A DNA stretch of 64,000 nt, taken from contig OW119924.1 in NCBI GenBank assembly GCA_933210815.1, positions 15,609,926 to 15,673,925 of the forward strand. The letters are read 5' to 3'. The position numbers and the translations under genes were made by a program. Of the stretch, positions 37,701 through 41,489 are shown in pieces. The stretch comes from Meta bourneti. Taxonomy: Eukaryota > Arthropoda > Arachnida > Araneae > Tetragnathidae. Below the pieces are notes generated by a model that did no database searches, was not told where the DNA came from, and was given only the letters and a program-made list of their open reading frames with translations. Positions within the stretch are counted from its first letter, which is position 1; every line of letters begins with the position of its first letter.

Positions 37701-38606
37701 CATTTTCTTCATGAAATTTGCCATATCACTATTAATACCGGATGTGCCAACATGGGTCAAGAATTCGCAGAAAAAGGTAAGTACTGGCTTGCTTATTTAA
37801 TTTTTTTTTTCGTTTTTTAGTTGTTTTAGCTCTCTAAGTAGCGTACTGTCATTCAGAAACGTAGCCAGGATTTTATTTCGGAGAAGGCCCAAAATTAGGA
37901 ATATCATTTAATGTCAAACGAAGATCTAGACTAAGACAGCAGAAGAAAAAAAATTTGTAATAATTTCCTTAATGTTTCCAAAGGAAAAATAAATTTAATA
38001 ACTACTATTTTGTTTGACTATCGAAAGTAGGGGGGGGGGTATTTCAATTAACGTCACACTGGAGCAACACAACGGGCTATTGGTGACGGTCCGGGATCAA
38101 TCCCAAAGGGAAAGATCCGAGGACAACACCACGTAAATTTGAACCACGGTCAGATGACGAGGCAACACCTGAGCTGGCACCCCACTCTCCAAACTTCCAC
38201 ACCACGCCAACGTGAGGACATTTGAGGCCACGACAGATTTAACGTGCACCAGCCCCCTTTGTACACGACGGTGTTTGGCTGGTGACTATCGAAAGTACTT
38301 TGGAGCATTAATTGTATTTTATATATCAAATTTTTTAATCAGAAACTAACACTTTCGGGGGCAGAATCCCCTTTCGGCTCGCAGGATCCCCATCCGAATC
38401 TTTTTGCATATGCATTCGTTTTCTTTTCGTTTCAGGAACGGTATTTGCTATCATACTTGATGAAGAAACTGAATCCCAGTTACTGCAATGTATTTTCCAA
38501 ACCTGAAGAAAGTGTTGAATTCGATCCATTGCAGAATGGAGATATCCAGATGCAAGCCATGGGTAACAGAGGAGCAGGCATTCCGAGTTCACGATGGAGC
38601 TATTAA
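1638..38606 (+). CDS. Anoctamin (TMEM16 family) gene, 5'-partial, 13 exons
   Basis: This gene encodes a multi-pass membrane protein of the anoctamin family (Ca2+-activated channels and lipid scramblases). Exons seen: 1638-1707, 10952-11270, 15500-15606, 17657-17868, 19478-19633, 22208-22244, 27154-27263, 29468-29628, 31997-32168, 33849-33978, 35058-35191, 37696-37776 and 38436-38606. All junctions are AG/GT, the phases match, and the total of 1860 nt gives 619 residues plus a stop. Family hallmarks are GEKIAFYFAW, TIFMEVWKRKQ, KLTEW, SFPLAPALAL, DIGIWFH and LIPDVP. Compared with mouse TMEM16A, the TM7 pair E..E (GEFTEKMIQYGY) is kept, and the TM8 pair E/D appears as D/D (NIFDFRID). The TM6 Asn is not kept and its Glu aligns with Asp. 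The N-terminal cytosolic domain lies upstream of the window. The family call is firm, but I cannot assign a vertebrate paralog. Introns reach 9.2 kb because of inserted repeats. Confidence 0.95.
1809..1881 (-). repeat. SINE-2 3' fragment
   Basis: Contains the family's 3' block read on the - strand (TTTGGCGCAGCTGGGCCAAA, then GGCCCTTGCGCCATAAAAC). Confidence 0.75.
1932..2045 (-). repeat. SINE-1, internally deleted
   Basis: The tail end (GGTAGTTGGTTAACGTCGCA) is joined directly to the tRNA-like head (CGCAATCCTCTGGTTGCTAG), so the body is missing. Confidence 0.75.
2046..2875. other. Anoctamin intron, no feature seen
   Basis: AT-rich intron sequence without recognisable coding or repeat content. 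Confidence 0.5.
2876..3389 (-). mobile_element. hAT-like MITE (CTGCCAC ends), full-length copy
   Basis: Begins CAGGGCTGCCACAG and ends with the diverged inverse GTCGGCAGCTCCTG. The 514-bp body matches the copy at 52877-53754, read in the opposite direction and with its LTR removed (521 bp). CAG ends suggest hAT, but no 8-bp target duplication is visible, so the class is tentative. Confidence 0.65.
3591..3671 (+). repeat. Short tandem repeat around GGAACACTAGATTATCT
   Basis: About three to four alternating units of GGAACACTAGATTATCT and GGAACACTGCTT in direct order. Confidence 0.8.
3688..4028 (+). repeat. SINE-1, full-length
   Basis: tRNA-like head (ACCCGGTTGAAAGAG; B box GAGTTCGAAAC), body with CACGTTAAATCTGTCGTG and a Pol III-SINE-type 3' end with ACCT tail. 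About 25 extra bases lie near 3885, where GTTCAAAATGAC is repeated. Confidence 0.85.
4029..4534. other. Anoctamin intron, no feature seen
   Basis: AT-rich intron sequence between a SINE and a mariner relic. Nothing recognised. Confidence 0.5.
4535..4915 (-). pseudogene. Mariner relic, internally deleted transposase
   Basis: The end TTGGGTTGATGGAAAAC next to a TA looks like a mariner terminus. On the - strand an N-terminal piece (KHFRHSMLFYF..., frameshifted to KWFRKFRH) is fused to a C-terminal piece (QKLQNFYERGIKQLPKR, then KVIEQNGKYYID) that stops at 4615-4613. The catalytic middle is gone and in-frame stops are present. The other terminus is not visible; the Tc1 below begins soon after. 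Confidence 0.75.
5251..6269 (+). pseudogene. Tc1 transposase pseudogene
   Basis: The N-terminal HTH part (GRIIGMLESGRSQIEASRIL) is in one frame, the middle (RNRSARQLGSALTAATG, FCDQSRFNL) in a second and the C-terminal part (GEVMIWAGIML, FMDDNAPPH, WPANSPDLNPIKH) in a third. There are stops after IKHV and LREA. The DDE triad reads D (FCDQS), D (DDNAPPH) and Lys in place of Glu (NPIKH), so it cannot be active. It ends at TAA 6267-6269. Confidence 0.92.
6447..7330 (+). mobile_element. Mariner element, internally deleted, nested in Tc1
   Basis: The termini TCAGGTTGGCAACTAAGT and its inverse ACTTATTTGCCAACCCAA are flanked by TA (6445-6446, 7331-7332). At 884 bp it is about 400 bp short of a typical mariner. 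The deletion removes the region after QQMERLK, up to the 3' terminus. Confidence 0.92.
6614..7237 (+). pseudogene. Mariner transposase, truncated
   Basis: This open frame of 207 residues is the N-terminal part of a mariner transposase. HTH regions run from about residue 1 to 110 (QGSKATKAARDICAVYGEG, TARDWYAKFKNGNFDL). The first catalytic Asp is in VTGDEKW. A TAG at 7235-7237 follows WWDWEGIIH, and translation beyond it would give ELLERNQTVNAELYVQQMERL before the internal deletion. The second and third Asp of the DD34D triad are absent. I start at ATG 6614 because homologous mariners begin close to this point. Confidence 0.9.
7391..8327. other. Anoctamin intron, unclassified sequence
   Basis: No exon or repeat with a recognisable end. 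The stretch around 7890-8130 is less AT-rich and might be part of an unrecognised repeat. Confidence 0.4.
8328..8392 (-). repeat. SINE-2 3' fragment
   Basis: Carries the GGCACAAGGGTCATATTTGG block and ends AACACAAGACATT, as in the other - strand copies. Confidence 0.75.
8442..8680 (+). mobile_element. TTAA MITE (GATATC family)
   Basis: Starts TTAACCTTCCTGGTGGTTGT and ends CCTGAAAGGTTAA. Internal diverged units hold GACGAGATATCTCGT-type palindromes and AAGATCT. Confidence 0.8.
8681..9215. other. Anoctamin intron, no feature seen
   Basis: Unique-looking intron sequence between a MITE and the Tc1 copy. Confidence 0.5.
9218..10625 (-). mobile_element. Tc1-like element, copy 1
   Basis: This 1408-bp element has termini CACTGCTGGCCACC and the inverse GGTGGCCAGTAGTG, flanked by TA (9216-9217, 10626-10627). 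Identical structure is seen at 36240 and 49829. It lies within the first anoctamin intron, antisense to the gene. Confidence 0.96.
9354..10394 (-). CDS. Tc1-like transposase, copy 1
   Basis: The product is a 346-residue DD34E transposase that cuts and rejoins the element at TA sites. Residues 1-120 form two HTH domains (SFDQVSEFDRGRIVAYRDCG; SARTIRRRLQQSGLSARRP). The DDE domain follows: first Asp in EIVFTDES, second in FQQDNARPH, Glu in SPDLSPIENMW. The MPRRKQR start is used because the three copies are closely conserved from there; an in-frame upstream Met would add 13 residues (MWFSCGFSKKRSI). There is no stop or frameshift. One change stands out: Cys replaces Arg in DESCFC compared with the other two copies. 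It could be active. Confidence 0.95.
   Translation of the reverse strand: MPRRKQRSSFDQVSEFDRGRIVAYRDCGLSFREIGSRVGRNQTTVMRICDRWMQEGTTDRRVRSHPPQCTTSRDDRHIVRMAVTDRSATSRTIAQHIQSVPHHPVSARTIRRRLQQSGLSARRPLLRLPLTQNHRRFRRQWCDERRMWTAEWNEIVFTDESCFCLQHHDGRIRVWRHRGERMLNSCVMHRHTGPAPGIMVWGGIGYHSRTPLVRIAGTLNSQRYISEVLEPVVLPYLQGLPIAIFQQDNARPHVARIVQGFFVNRQIELLPWPARSPDLSPIENMWSMVAQRLTQNTSPAATPDQLWQCVEAAWSAVPQEHIQSLFESMPRRVATVISNNGGYSGY
10670..10893 (+). mobile_element. TTAA MITE, subfamily with GGAGCAAAA core
   Basis: TTAA at both ends; the right end is ACACTTGGAGGGTTAA. The core (AAAACTGCCCTATAT, GGAGCAAAAGTCT, GACAATTTGTTTTTCCTA) is shared with 21748-22021 but not with the other TTAA elements, which defines a subfamily. 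Confidence 0.8.
10952..11270 (+). CDS. Anoctamin exon, pre-TM1 and TM1
   Basis: The exon runs from TTTTTTCAG to AGGAG|GTAGGT. It encodes the conserved block before the first membrane span (KEGFCLHDP, then NYFGEKIAFYFAW) and a hydrophobic segment ending IFIYGVTRR. Base composition is clearly more GC-rich than the flanking intron. Confidence 0.95.
11398..11499 (+). mobile_element. TTAA MITE, short copy
   Basis: Starts GTAACCATCCTGGTGGTTGT (first TTAA diverged) and ends CTACTTGGAGGGTTAA. There is one internal unit only. Confidence 0.75.
11690..11822 (-). mobile_element. TTAA MITE, partial
   Basis: Contains TTCGTTCATCAAGATGTGG and ends CTTCTCGTCGAGACAACCAC CAGGAGAGTTGAA; the left end is lost. 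Confidence 0.65.
12201..12258 (+). repeat. SINE-1 3'-end fragment
   Basis: AATAGCCCGTTGAGTTGCTC through GACGTTAATTAAAATACC and an (ACCT)n tail. Confidence 0.8.
12259..13920. other. Anoctamin intron, no feature seen
   Basis: AT-rich. I looked for the missing Cys-rich loop exon of anoctamin here and found no convincing AG...GT open segment. Confidence 0.45.
13922..14422 (+). mobile_element. TTAA MITE pair with duplicated flank
   Basis: Two consecutive elements. The first runs from TTTAGCCCTCCTGGTGG to CCACTCGGAGGGTTGAC (about 14138). The second, with units about 43 bp apart, ends CCACGTGAAGGGTTAAC (14422). The DNA following each (ACAAAG..., then ATCAGCCCTGAG-type sequence) is also alike, so the pair arose by local duplication. 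Confidence 0.75.
14667..14971 (+). repeat. SINE-1, full-length
   Basis: Head GGCCACGGTAGCCCTGTTTG, G-run before the degenerated B box (GCGAGTTTAACC), body, and tail with TACCTACCTA. Confidence 0.85.
15036..15349 (-). repeat. SINE-1, full-length, young copy with C-run tail
   Basis: Complete from the tRNA head (GGCCGCGGTGGCCCGGTTGG on -, B box GCGAGTTCGAATCC) to the 3' end, where a run of C residues forms the tail. A 13-bp direct repeat TGATCAAATTGGG (15023-15035 and 15350-15362) is the target duplication. Confidence 0.93.
15500..15606 (+). CDS. Anoctamin exon, TM1-TM2 loop and TM2
   Basis: The exon starts after TTCTTCCAG and ends TTATGGG|GTAGGG. It reads LSNVEATGSMYVIEV, then PVFAAIICLWG, and joins GTIFMEVWK in the next exon exactly in phase. 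The extracellular loop here is shorter than usual and lacks the Cys-rich stretch typical of anoctamins, so a further small exon in the 11271-15499 intron is possible. Confidence 0.9.
15763..16291 (+). repeat. SINE-2 interrupted by SINE-1
   Basis: The SINE-2 head (GCCGTGGCTCAGTGGGTTT, a perfect A box) ends at about 15801. Its B-box part (GGCGCTGGTTCGGTTCCTCA) and 3' block resume at about 16122 and end in GGCCCTTGTGCCATA. The inserted piece is a SINE-1. Confidence 0.85.
15802..16121 (+). repeat. SINE-1, full-length, nested in SINE-2
   Basis: Head GGCGGTGGCCGGTTGTAAGA, B box GCGAGTTCGAATCC, body, and (ACCT)n-type tail before SINE-2 resumes. Confidence 0.9.
16400..16445 (+). repeat. SINE-2 3' fragment
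   Basis: GTCTTGTGTTTGGCGCAGCC followed by a shortened GGCCAAATATGCGCCATAA. Confidence 0.7.
16446..17141. other. Anoctamin intron, no feature seen
   Basis: AT-rich intron sequence; nothing recognised. Confidence 0.5.
17142..17353 (+). repeat. SINE-1, 5'-truncated
   Basis: Begins at CCGTCGTGTACGAAGGGGCT and ends CTCCAGTGCGACGTTG; the tRNA head is missing or too diverged to see. Confidence 0.8.
17657..17868 (+). CDS. Anoctamin exon, TM2-TM3
   Basis: The exon begins after TTTCCAG and ends TTTATG|GTAATT. It encodes TIFMEVWKRKQ, a charged cytosolic linker, and the start of the next membrane span (LCSLSVLFFM). The 3' end of this exon and its donor are repeated twice downstream as non-functional copies. 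Confidence 0.95.
17808..18560 (+). repeat. Tandem triplication of an exon-intron junction
   Basis: Three successive copies start near 17808, 18096 and 18365 (offsets of about 284 and 271 bp). Each holds the last ~60 bp of exon 17657-17868 (CCACAAAAAGATAATG ... TTTCTTTATG), the donor GTAATTTATTTCA, and the intron start (CTTACTTCAAAGGCATGCTG). Copies two and three have lost the reading frame. Confidence 0.9.
18053..18074. repeat. (AT)n microsatellite
   Basis: About 11 AT units within the first unit of the triplication. Confidence 0.9.
18591..18713 (-). repeat. SINE-1, 5'-truncated
   Basis: Tail (TAGGTAGGTATTTTAATTAA) and about 100 bp of the 3' body only. Confidence 0.85.
18864..19048 (+). repeat. 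SINE-2, full-length
   Basis: The reference copy. A box TGGCTCAGTGG, B box GGTTCGATTCC, linker TCTCTCTTGTTTGTCC, and 3' block TTTGGCGCAGCTTGGCCAAA followed by GGCCCTTGCACCATAAAAC. No poly(A) tail is seen; it ends CAACGCAACCAACC. Confidence 0.9.
19049..19477. other. Anoctamin intron, no feature seen
   Basis: AT-rich intron with a plain polypyrimidine tract before the 19478 exon. Confidence 0.5.
19478..19633 (+). CDS. Anoctamin exon, TM3-TM4
   Basis: This 156-nt exon (52 codons, phase 0 at both ends) lies between CTCTTTAG and GTAAGT. Two hydrophobic runs (VILVFISVTSVILYRVYM and ILATLLNTFSIMILG) flank a short loop with two Cys (CGDSDATC). Confidence 0.95.
19634..20418. other. Anoctamin intron, no feature seen
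   Basis: AT-rich intron sequence; nothing recognised. Confidence 0.5.
20419..20716 (-). repeat. SINE-1, near full-length
   Basis: From tail (GGTAGTTAAATTAATTTCGC) to head (CTTCCAACCTGGCTACAGCG), moderately diverged. Confidence 0.88.
20809..21102 (-). repeat. SINE-1, near full-length
   Basis: Tail TAGGGTATTTAGTTAAC to head TCCAAGCGGGCTACCGTGGC; lies 92 bp from the preceding copy in the same orientation. Confidence 0.88.
21103..21747. other. Anoctamin intron, no feature seen
   Basis: AT-rich intron sequence; nothing recognised. Confidence 0.5.
21748..22021 (+). mobile_element. TTAA MITE, subfamily with GGAGCAAAA core
   Basis: TTAACCCTCCTGGTGG at the left and ACACTTGGGGGTTAA at the right. 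It has the same core as 10670-10893, with two or three diverged GATATC-type units at the right. Confidence 0.85.
22208..22244 (+). CDS. Anoctamin micro-exon, KLTEW motif
   Basis: This 37-nt exon between TTGCAG and GTAAGT encodes IYEIIAIKLTEW plus one base. It matches the family's conserved YE..A.KLTEWE block, with Glu completed by the next exon. Confidence 0.93.
22245..22799. other. Anoctamin intron, no feature seen
   Basis: AT-rich intron sequence; nothing recognised. Confidence 0.5.
22800..23165 (+). repeat. Degenerate minisatellite (about 30-35 bp)
   Basis: Around ten diverged units built on GTATTAGATACGTATGTATT and AATTCGTACATAA. Unit length varies, so this is an old array. Confidence 0.8.
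23166..25009. other. Anoctamin intron, unclassified sequence
   Basis: A less AT-rich stretch at 23180-23350 may belong to an unknown repeat. The segment 23813-24049 is open on - but shows no recognisable protein. The rest is AT-rich. Confidence 0.4.
25010..25701 (+). mobile_element. TTAA MITE with 43-bp array and SINE-1 insertion
   Basis: Ends TTAACCCTCCAAGTGGTTTC and GACAACCACCAGGAGGGTTAA-type sequence (last TTAA 25698-25701). A SINE-1 splits it. From about 25500 to 25680 four units repeat with a 43-bp period (GACGAGATATCTCGTTCATC, AAGATCTGGTCAGTTTTGCT, AAT). Confidence 0.9.
25058..25381 (+). repeat. SINE-1, full-length, young copy
   Basis: The most consensus-like copy. Head GGCCGCGGTGGCCCGGTTGG, B box GCGAGTTCGAATCC, and tail of two AAATTCCCCCC units. 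The 12-bp target duplication is CATCAAGATCCG (25046-25057 and 25382-25393), a MITE sequence. Confidence 0.95.
25702..25882 (-). repeat. SINE-1, 5'-truncated
   Basis: Starts directly at the TTAA of the left MITE (CGTCACACTGGAGCAACACA) and ends in GGCCACCACAGATTT; the tRNA head is missing. Confidence 0.85.
25893..26115 (+). mobile_element. TTAA MITE, second copy in tandem
   Basis: TTAACCCTTCAAGTGG to CACCAGGAGGGTTAA. The bases before its TTAA (AAAGTGCA) are the same as before the 25010 element, which suggests local duplication. Confidence 0.85.
26116..27153. other. Anoctamin intron, no feature seen
   Basis: Very AT-rich; ends in the TTTTTCAG acceptor of exon 27154. Confidence 0.5.
27154..27263 (+). 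CDS. Anoctamin exon, TM5 region
   Basis: The exon runs from TTTTTCAG to CGG|GTCAGT. It encodes the segment with SEHNDALVIKLFAFQFANTY, the conserved helix in which anoctamins have KxF.FQFVN.Y, and ends YTAFFRR. Confidence 0.95.
27336..27636 (-). repeat. SINE-1, near full-length
   Basis: Tail AAGGTAGGTAGCTGATTAAC to head GTTCCAACGGGGCTTCTGCG. Confidence 0.88.
28021..28320 (+). repeat. SINE-1, near full-length, diverged
   Basis: Head TTCCGATTGGAAGAGTAGCG, B-box region GTGAGTTCGAGATTCGATCC, end CTCCAGTGCGACGTATTC without a tail. Confidence 0.85.
28451..28507 (-). repeat. SINE-1 3'-end fragment
   Basis: AAGGTAGGTAGATAGGTAAG followed by GTCGCACTGGATCAACACAA. Confidence 0.75.
28568..28788 (-). 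repeat. SINE-1, internally deleted
   Basis: Tail, body (GGTCAGATGACGAGGTCAAC) and head (CTACCAACTGGGATACCGCG) are present; a part near the 3' end is missing. Confidence 0.85.
28983..29286 (+). repeat. SINE-1, full-length
   Basis: Head GTGGTAGCCCGGTTGGAAGA, B box GCGAGTTCGAATCC, end GACGTTAATTAAAATACCTA. Confidence 0.9.
29468..29628 (+). CDS. Anoctamin exon, loop and TM6
   Basis: The exon begins after TTTTTCAG and ends TGGCC|GTAAGT. It has a Cys-containing loop (TDNCGHKDNDNC) followed by a hydrophobic helix (LLVLMIVKPF). The usual E(L)xxQL...GKQ..NN..E pattern is altered: the ion-site Asn is not evident and the Glu aligns with Asp. Confidence 0.95.
29846..29912 (-). repeat. SINE-2 3' fragment
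   Basis: GCGCAAGGGCCATATTTGGC and AGCTGCGCCAAACTCAAG as in the other - copies. Confidence 0.75.
29913..31174. other. Anoctamin intron, one CpG-rich patch
   Basis: A CpG-rich patch (29985-30110: GACCGAGTGCGCATGCGC, GGGCGAGCTTCGGGCTCG) stands out. A faint SINE-2-like piece lies near 30640-30690. The rest is AT-rich. Confidence 0.4.
31175..31610 (+). mobile_element. TTAA MITE split by SINE-1
   Basis: Left end TTAACCCGCCAAGTGGTTTC, right end GTCGAGACAACCACCAGAAG GG. A SINE-1 (31360-31575) lies between. Confidence 0.78.
31360..31575 (-). repeat. SINE-1, 5'-truncated, in MITE
   Basis: Tail GATAGTTAATTAACGTCGCA to GCAGATTTAACGAGCACTAG; the head is missing. Confidence 0.85.
31631..31879 (+). repeat. 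SINE-1, 5'-truncated at the B box
   Basis: Starts GTTCGAAACTCGATCCAACC and ends with an AACCTACCT tail, immediately before exon 31997. Confidence 0.85.
31997..32168 (+). CDS. Anoctamin exon, cytosolic linker and TM7 start
   Basis: The exon runs from TCCACAG to CTCGTG|GTGAGA. It encodes a charged linker and then GEFTEKMIQYGYLV, which carries the two Glu that align with E702 and E705 of mouse TMEM16A. Confidence 0.95.
32446..32803 (+). mobile_element. TTAA MITE, diverged, with foreign core
   Basis: Left TTAAAGCTCCAAGTGGTTTT, then three GATATC-type units to about 32620. A core of 32630-32740 copies DNA from 32185-32252. The right end is AAACCACCAGGAGGATTGAA. Confidence 0.7.
32861..33166 (-). 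repeat. SINE-1, near full-length
   Basis: Tail GTAGGTATTTAATTAACGTC to head TTCCAACCGGGCTACACCGG. Confidence 0.9.
33453..33675 (+). mobile_element. TTAA MITE
   Basis: TTAACCCTCTAAGTGGTTTC to GACAACATTAGGAAGTTAA, with four diverged units. Left flanking DNA (CATGCGTTCAACCATC) is also found before the 32446 element. Confidence 0.82.
33849..33978 (+). CDS. Anoctamin exon, TM7-TM8
   Basis: The exon lies between TTTTCCAG and GTACGA. SFPLAPALALIFN is the family signature. D in NIFDF and D in FRID align with the TM8 Ca2+ ligands. It ends in RRPTPYRDNDIG, which continues as IWFH in the next exon. Confidence 0.96.
33979..35057. other. Anoctamin intron with faint tRNA-like pieces
   Basis: A B-box-like segment lies on - at about 34260-34310 (GGTTGTGGGTTCGGATTCCG), and another on + at 34740-34765 (TAGGTTCAAATCCCGG). 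These may be two copies of a third, old tRNA-derived SINE. The rest is AT-rich. Confidence 0.35.
35058..35191 (+). CDS. Anoctamin exon, TM8-TM10
   Basis: The exon lies between TTCCGTAG and GTATGT. It encodes IWFHIIDFINVCGVISNAF, a very short loop, and the next span ending IIIGFE. The extracellular loop before the last span is much shorter than in most anoctamins. Confidence 0.95.
35192..35908. other. Anoctamin intron, no feature seen
   Basis: Intron sequence without recognised content. Confidence 0.5.
35909..36147 (+). mobile_element. TTAA MITE
   Basis: TTAACCCTCTAAGTCGAGTC at the left; the right end is GTCGAGACATTAA, with the CCACC block lost. Internal units hold GACGAGATATCTCGTCCATC. Confidence 0.8.
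36240..37647 (-). mobile_element. Tc1-like element, copy 2 (defective)
   Basis: 1408 bp, same termini as copy 1, TA at 36238-36239 and 37648-37649. It lies in the intron before anoctamin exon 37696, antisense to the gene. Confidence 0.96.
36327..37415 (-). pseudogene. Tc1-like transposase, copy 2, inactivated
   Basis: The reading frame is long (362 residues from MPRRKQR) but damaged at two key points. The second catalytic Asp is Asn (FQQNNARPH, a GAT to AAT change on the coding strand). A 1-base deletion near 36390 changes the end from NNGGYSGY to NNGGTLATDFGRN and extends the frame by 16 residues. FTDES and SPIENMW are kept. It can bind but should not cut. Confidence 0.93.
37696..37776 (+). 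CDS. Anoctamin exon, last TM and LIPDVP
   Basis: This 27-codon exon between TTGTACAG and GTAAGT encodes HFIFFMKFAISLLIPDVP, the conserved end of the membrane domain. It lies 46 bp beyond the Tc1 copy at 36240-37647. Confidence 0.96.
38015..38297 (-). repeat. SINE-1, 5'-truncated, with 15-bp target duplication
   Basis: The body (38030-38282) lacks the tRNA head and starts at CCAGCCAAACACCGTCGTG on -. It ends in a C-run tail. The repeat TGACTATCGAAAGTA flanks it exactly (38015-38029, 38283-38297). It is very close in sequence to the 15036 copy. Confidence 0.95.
38436..38606 (+). CDS. Anoctamin C-terminal exon
   Basis: The exon follows TCGTTTCAG. It encodes the cytosolic tail from ERYLLSYLMKK to a TAA at 38604-38606, ending GNRGAGIPSSRWSY. 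A usable donor (ATGG|GTAACA) at 38562/38563 suggests that the last 14 codons may be intron read-through rather than the main C-terminus. Confidence 0.85.
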   Translation, partial: ERYLLSYLMKKLNPSYCNVFSKPEESVEFDPLQNGDIQMQAMGNRGAGIPSSRWSY

Positions 38607-41489
38607 ATGGTAGACTGATGATCATTAAATAGCACCAAAGCCCATAGCAATGGCAGAACATGGAAGATTATACAAAGCATGGTTTTACTACCTCATTTCT
38701 TGTGTGTTTTGTATTATTTATTTACATTGTTTTGTAAGGTGCCTCAAACACAAATTTTACCTCTTGACATGAGTTAACAACTAATAATTGTTGAAGCTGT
38801 CATTCTTGATGCGAAGAACATGTGTTTTGGTAAAATCCTAGTCAACGGTGTGGCTTTGGCGTGATTTCAATTTCTTGTCGCCAAGCCAATGCCAAATGGT
38901 AATAAGTGGAGGTGGGCAAAACTGCGGTCTTTTGCTTACTCTTAATTAGTAAAAACACTCATTTTAACTTTTGAAATAACACCCATCTCTAATTGTTGAA
39001 AGATGCCAACGCACCACGAGAGGAATTTTCGGTAAACAAACGACCGGAAGACACGGATTTTACTTCCTATTACCCAACACGGAACAGGAAGTGAGTTCTA
39101 ACACTAATGCCCTCTACATTTATCTTTAATCTCATACTAAGTTAAATGGCTATTTTTAAAACTATTACCACTAAACTAGATGTTAAGAATTGTCACTTAA
39201 ATCTGCTACCCGTTGTATTCTGAATCTTAATGGATGTTATATTACTTTTGTCCGCGTTTAATTTGAATGTAACTCTTACATTTGAACTCATGTATGTAAA
39301 CTTACTATGTTTTCAACTGGAAAATTGCTGAACGAATGTGTTACAGCAAATTGAAATAGTCCTTCAAAGCTTGTCTAATATATACTGAACCAAGTCTGGA
39401 TGTCCAAATCAAGTATTATGCTTGAAACAGAATTTTGTTAAGTGGCAAAATTAGTTGTAGAGAAATTTTCGCAGGACTAATATGTAAAGTTTAAAGAGAA
39501 AATGATATCTAAAAGTCAAGATAGAATTTTAAAAATTATATAGATTGGGAAATGGTTCGTAAATAGGTTTTTGTATTTATAAGCCATTTTGAAAGCAAAT
39601 GTGATATTTTCAGATATTTTTTCTGCTAAGGATGTGGTTTACTTTTATAAATTGAAAAATTTTAGTGATTTTTCAAAATTTAAAAGAATCTTGGGTTCAT
39701 ATAACACACAGAAAATAAGTACACATACGAGATCCCTGTGTGTATCTGCTTAGAATAAAAAGAGCTTGCATTATATATTGGTATTTTACGCCATCATTTT
39801 TTGAATTTCATACAGCTGCATTCTAGTTTGCTATTATGCAATTTTATTAGTTAGAATTATTCACTTGAGGTTTCCTACCAGATGTGTGAAAACCAGAGTT
39901 CCTTCAGAAAAATGAAATACATAATTATGATAAACTTTATTAATATAAAATTAAACTTAATGAAATATATATTATGATAAACTAATCAAGAACCCAATTT
40001 AGTAACTTGTTAACAAAAACTTTTAAGTTTTAATATCATTTCTAAAATGAATATTACATATGGACTTTGTGATGGCTTTCCTTATCAATCAAATTAACTA
40101 TCTCCAACATACTATTCAGGCCAGATTAGGTCGAACATGGTTTTTGCTACACAAGGCTTAATTGGACTGAACCTAGAGCTCTTTCTGAGTTGATACTTCA
40201 AAATAAATATTGTAGATATTTTTGTCAGTGTTATGAAGTATGTATGTTTATCAAGTAATCATCTTTTATGTCCCATATCCATGGTATTGCAAAACGCAAT
40301 GAATATTTTCTTCTAAGTCAGTTTTCAACTGTTAAAACAAAGATGATTCTAAATTCACAAGAAAAGAATTCACAAGATTTAAGGGAATTTTTTTGAAAAA
40401 CCGAAGTTTTCTGATTTTTAAATCAGGTAATCAAATTTTTTGAAGTAATGGATTACTACAAGGAAGTGCCTTTGAAAATCTTGATGCACAAAGAGCTGGC
40501 AGCATTAAATTGTCTTTCATTTGAATAATTTTAAGTACAAAAAATATTGATGCCAATCGCCTTATCAATATTTTGAAAACAAAGCAAAAGTTGAAATTGA
40601 TAGTTGAGTTTATTGAATTTTAAGTCAGAAAACTGAAAATGATTGTTTAATCAAAAACAGTTATTTGAAACTTAAAAAATAATTTGTATATTTATATGTA
40701 CACATGAATAGCATTATGTATAATATGAAAATAAATAATTGATTGTTATTGTACTGTTTACTTATTTCTTATTAACATTTTTATTAAAATTAATCTATTT
40801 TTAGTAATCTAATTAGATTAAAAATAAATGTTTTATGTTGTATTGTACAACATAAACCCAATCTGCAAAACCAATTTATTTAATAATTTGGAAGATTCAC
40901 TTGATTTCATAACTATACACTTCATAACTATTACTGATTTTGACTAAATTCCATACTTGACAGACTGATTGAAAAGTATTAAATTGTATTTCTTGATGCA
41001 GCAGCAACACAAGGGAATAAGCTTTTGTTTTAACTTTAACATTTGTGCTATGATTTATAGTTAAAAATCATGTTTTATTATTCAATAAATTTTCATTTGC
41101 AAGGAAATAAATATTATTTCACACTTAGGTCAAAGCAAATGTAATTGAATAAAATAAAATTCTATTTTTTATATTAAAGATATAAGAAATATATGTGAAT
41201 TTCAGTTTTTTATCATAAACCTAAACAATTAATGACTTATAAGAGGATATGTATTTAAGACAATAATTCCTCATTTTTTAAGAAATACGAGAACAATTCA
41301 AAATAGACTTGACTAGAAGGCATTTTTATAAGCAAGTAAAAGCTAATTAACAATCAAATTATTTCTTTATTTTTATATTGATCTTAAAATAATATCCTGG
41401 CATTGTGTGTGAAATCGATACTCAACGGTTAATACATATACCTTGGACATTACAAAACTAATTTATTTTTGCTAATGCCTGGTCATAAC
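38607..41489. other. Anoctamin 3' region, AT-rich
   Basis: Holds the candidate alternative last exon at 39003-39094 and a possible AATAAA signal at 39754-39759. The remainder is AT-rich with no recognised repeat; it probably includes the 3' UTR. Confidence 0.5.
39003..39094 (+). CDS. Candidate alternative last exon of anoctamin
   Basis: The acceptor TTGTTGAAAG is followed by an open frame that joins the internal donor at 38562 in phase (G|AT). It adds DANAPREEFSVNKRPEDTD and FTSYYPTRNRK before TGA at 39092-39094. The result is a polar, charged tail of 30 residues after the shared Met, giving a 635-residue visible product. Codon content looks coding-like, but the polypyrimidine tract is weak. 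This is an inference from splice phase and composition. Confidence 0.5.
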
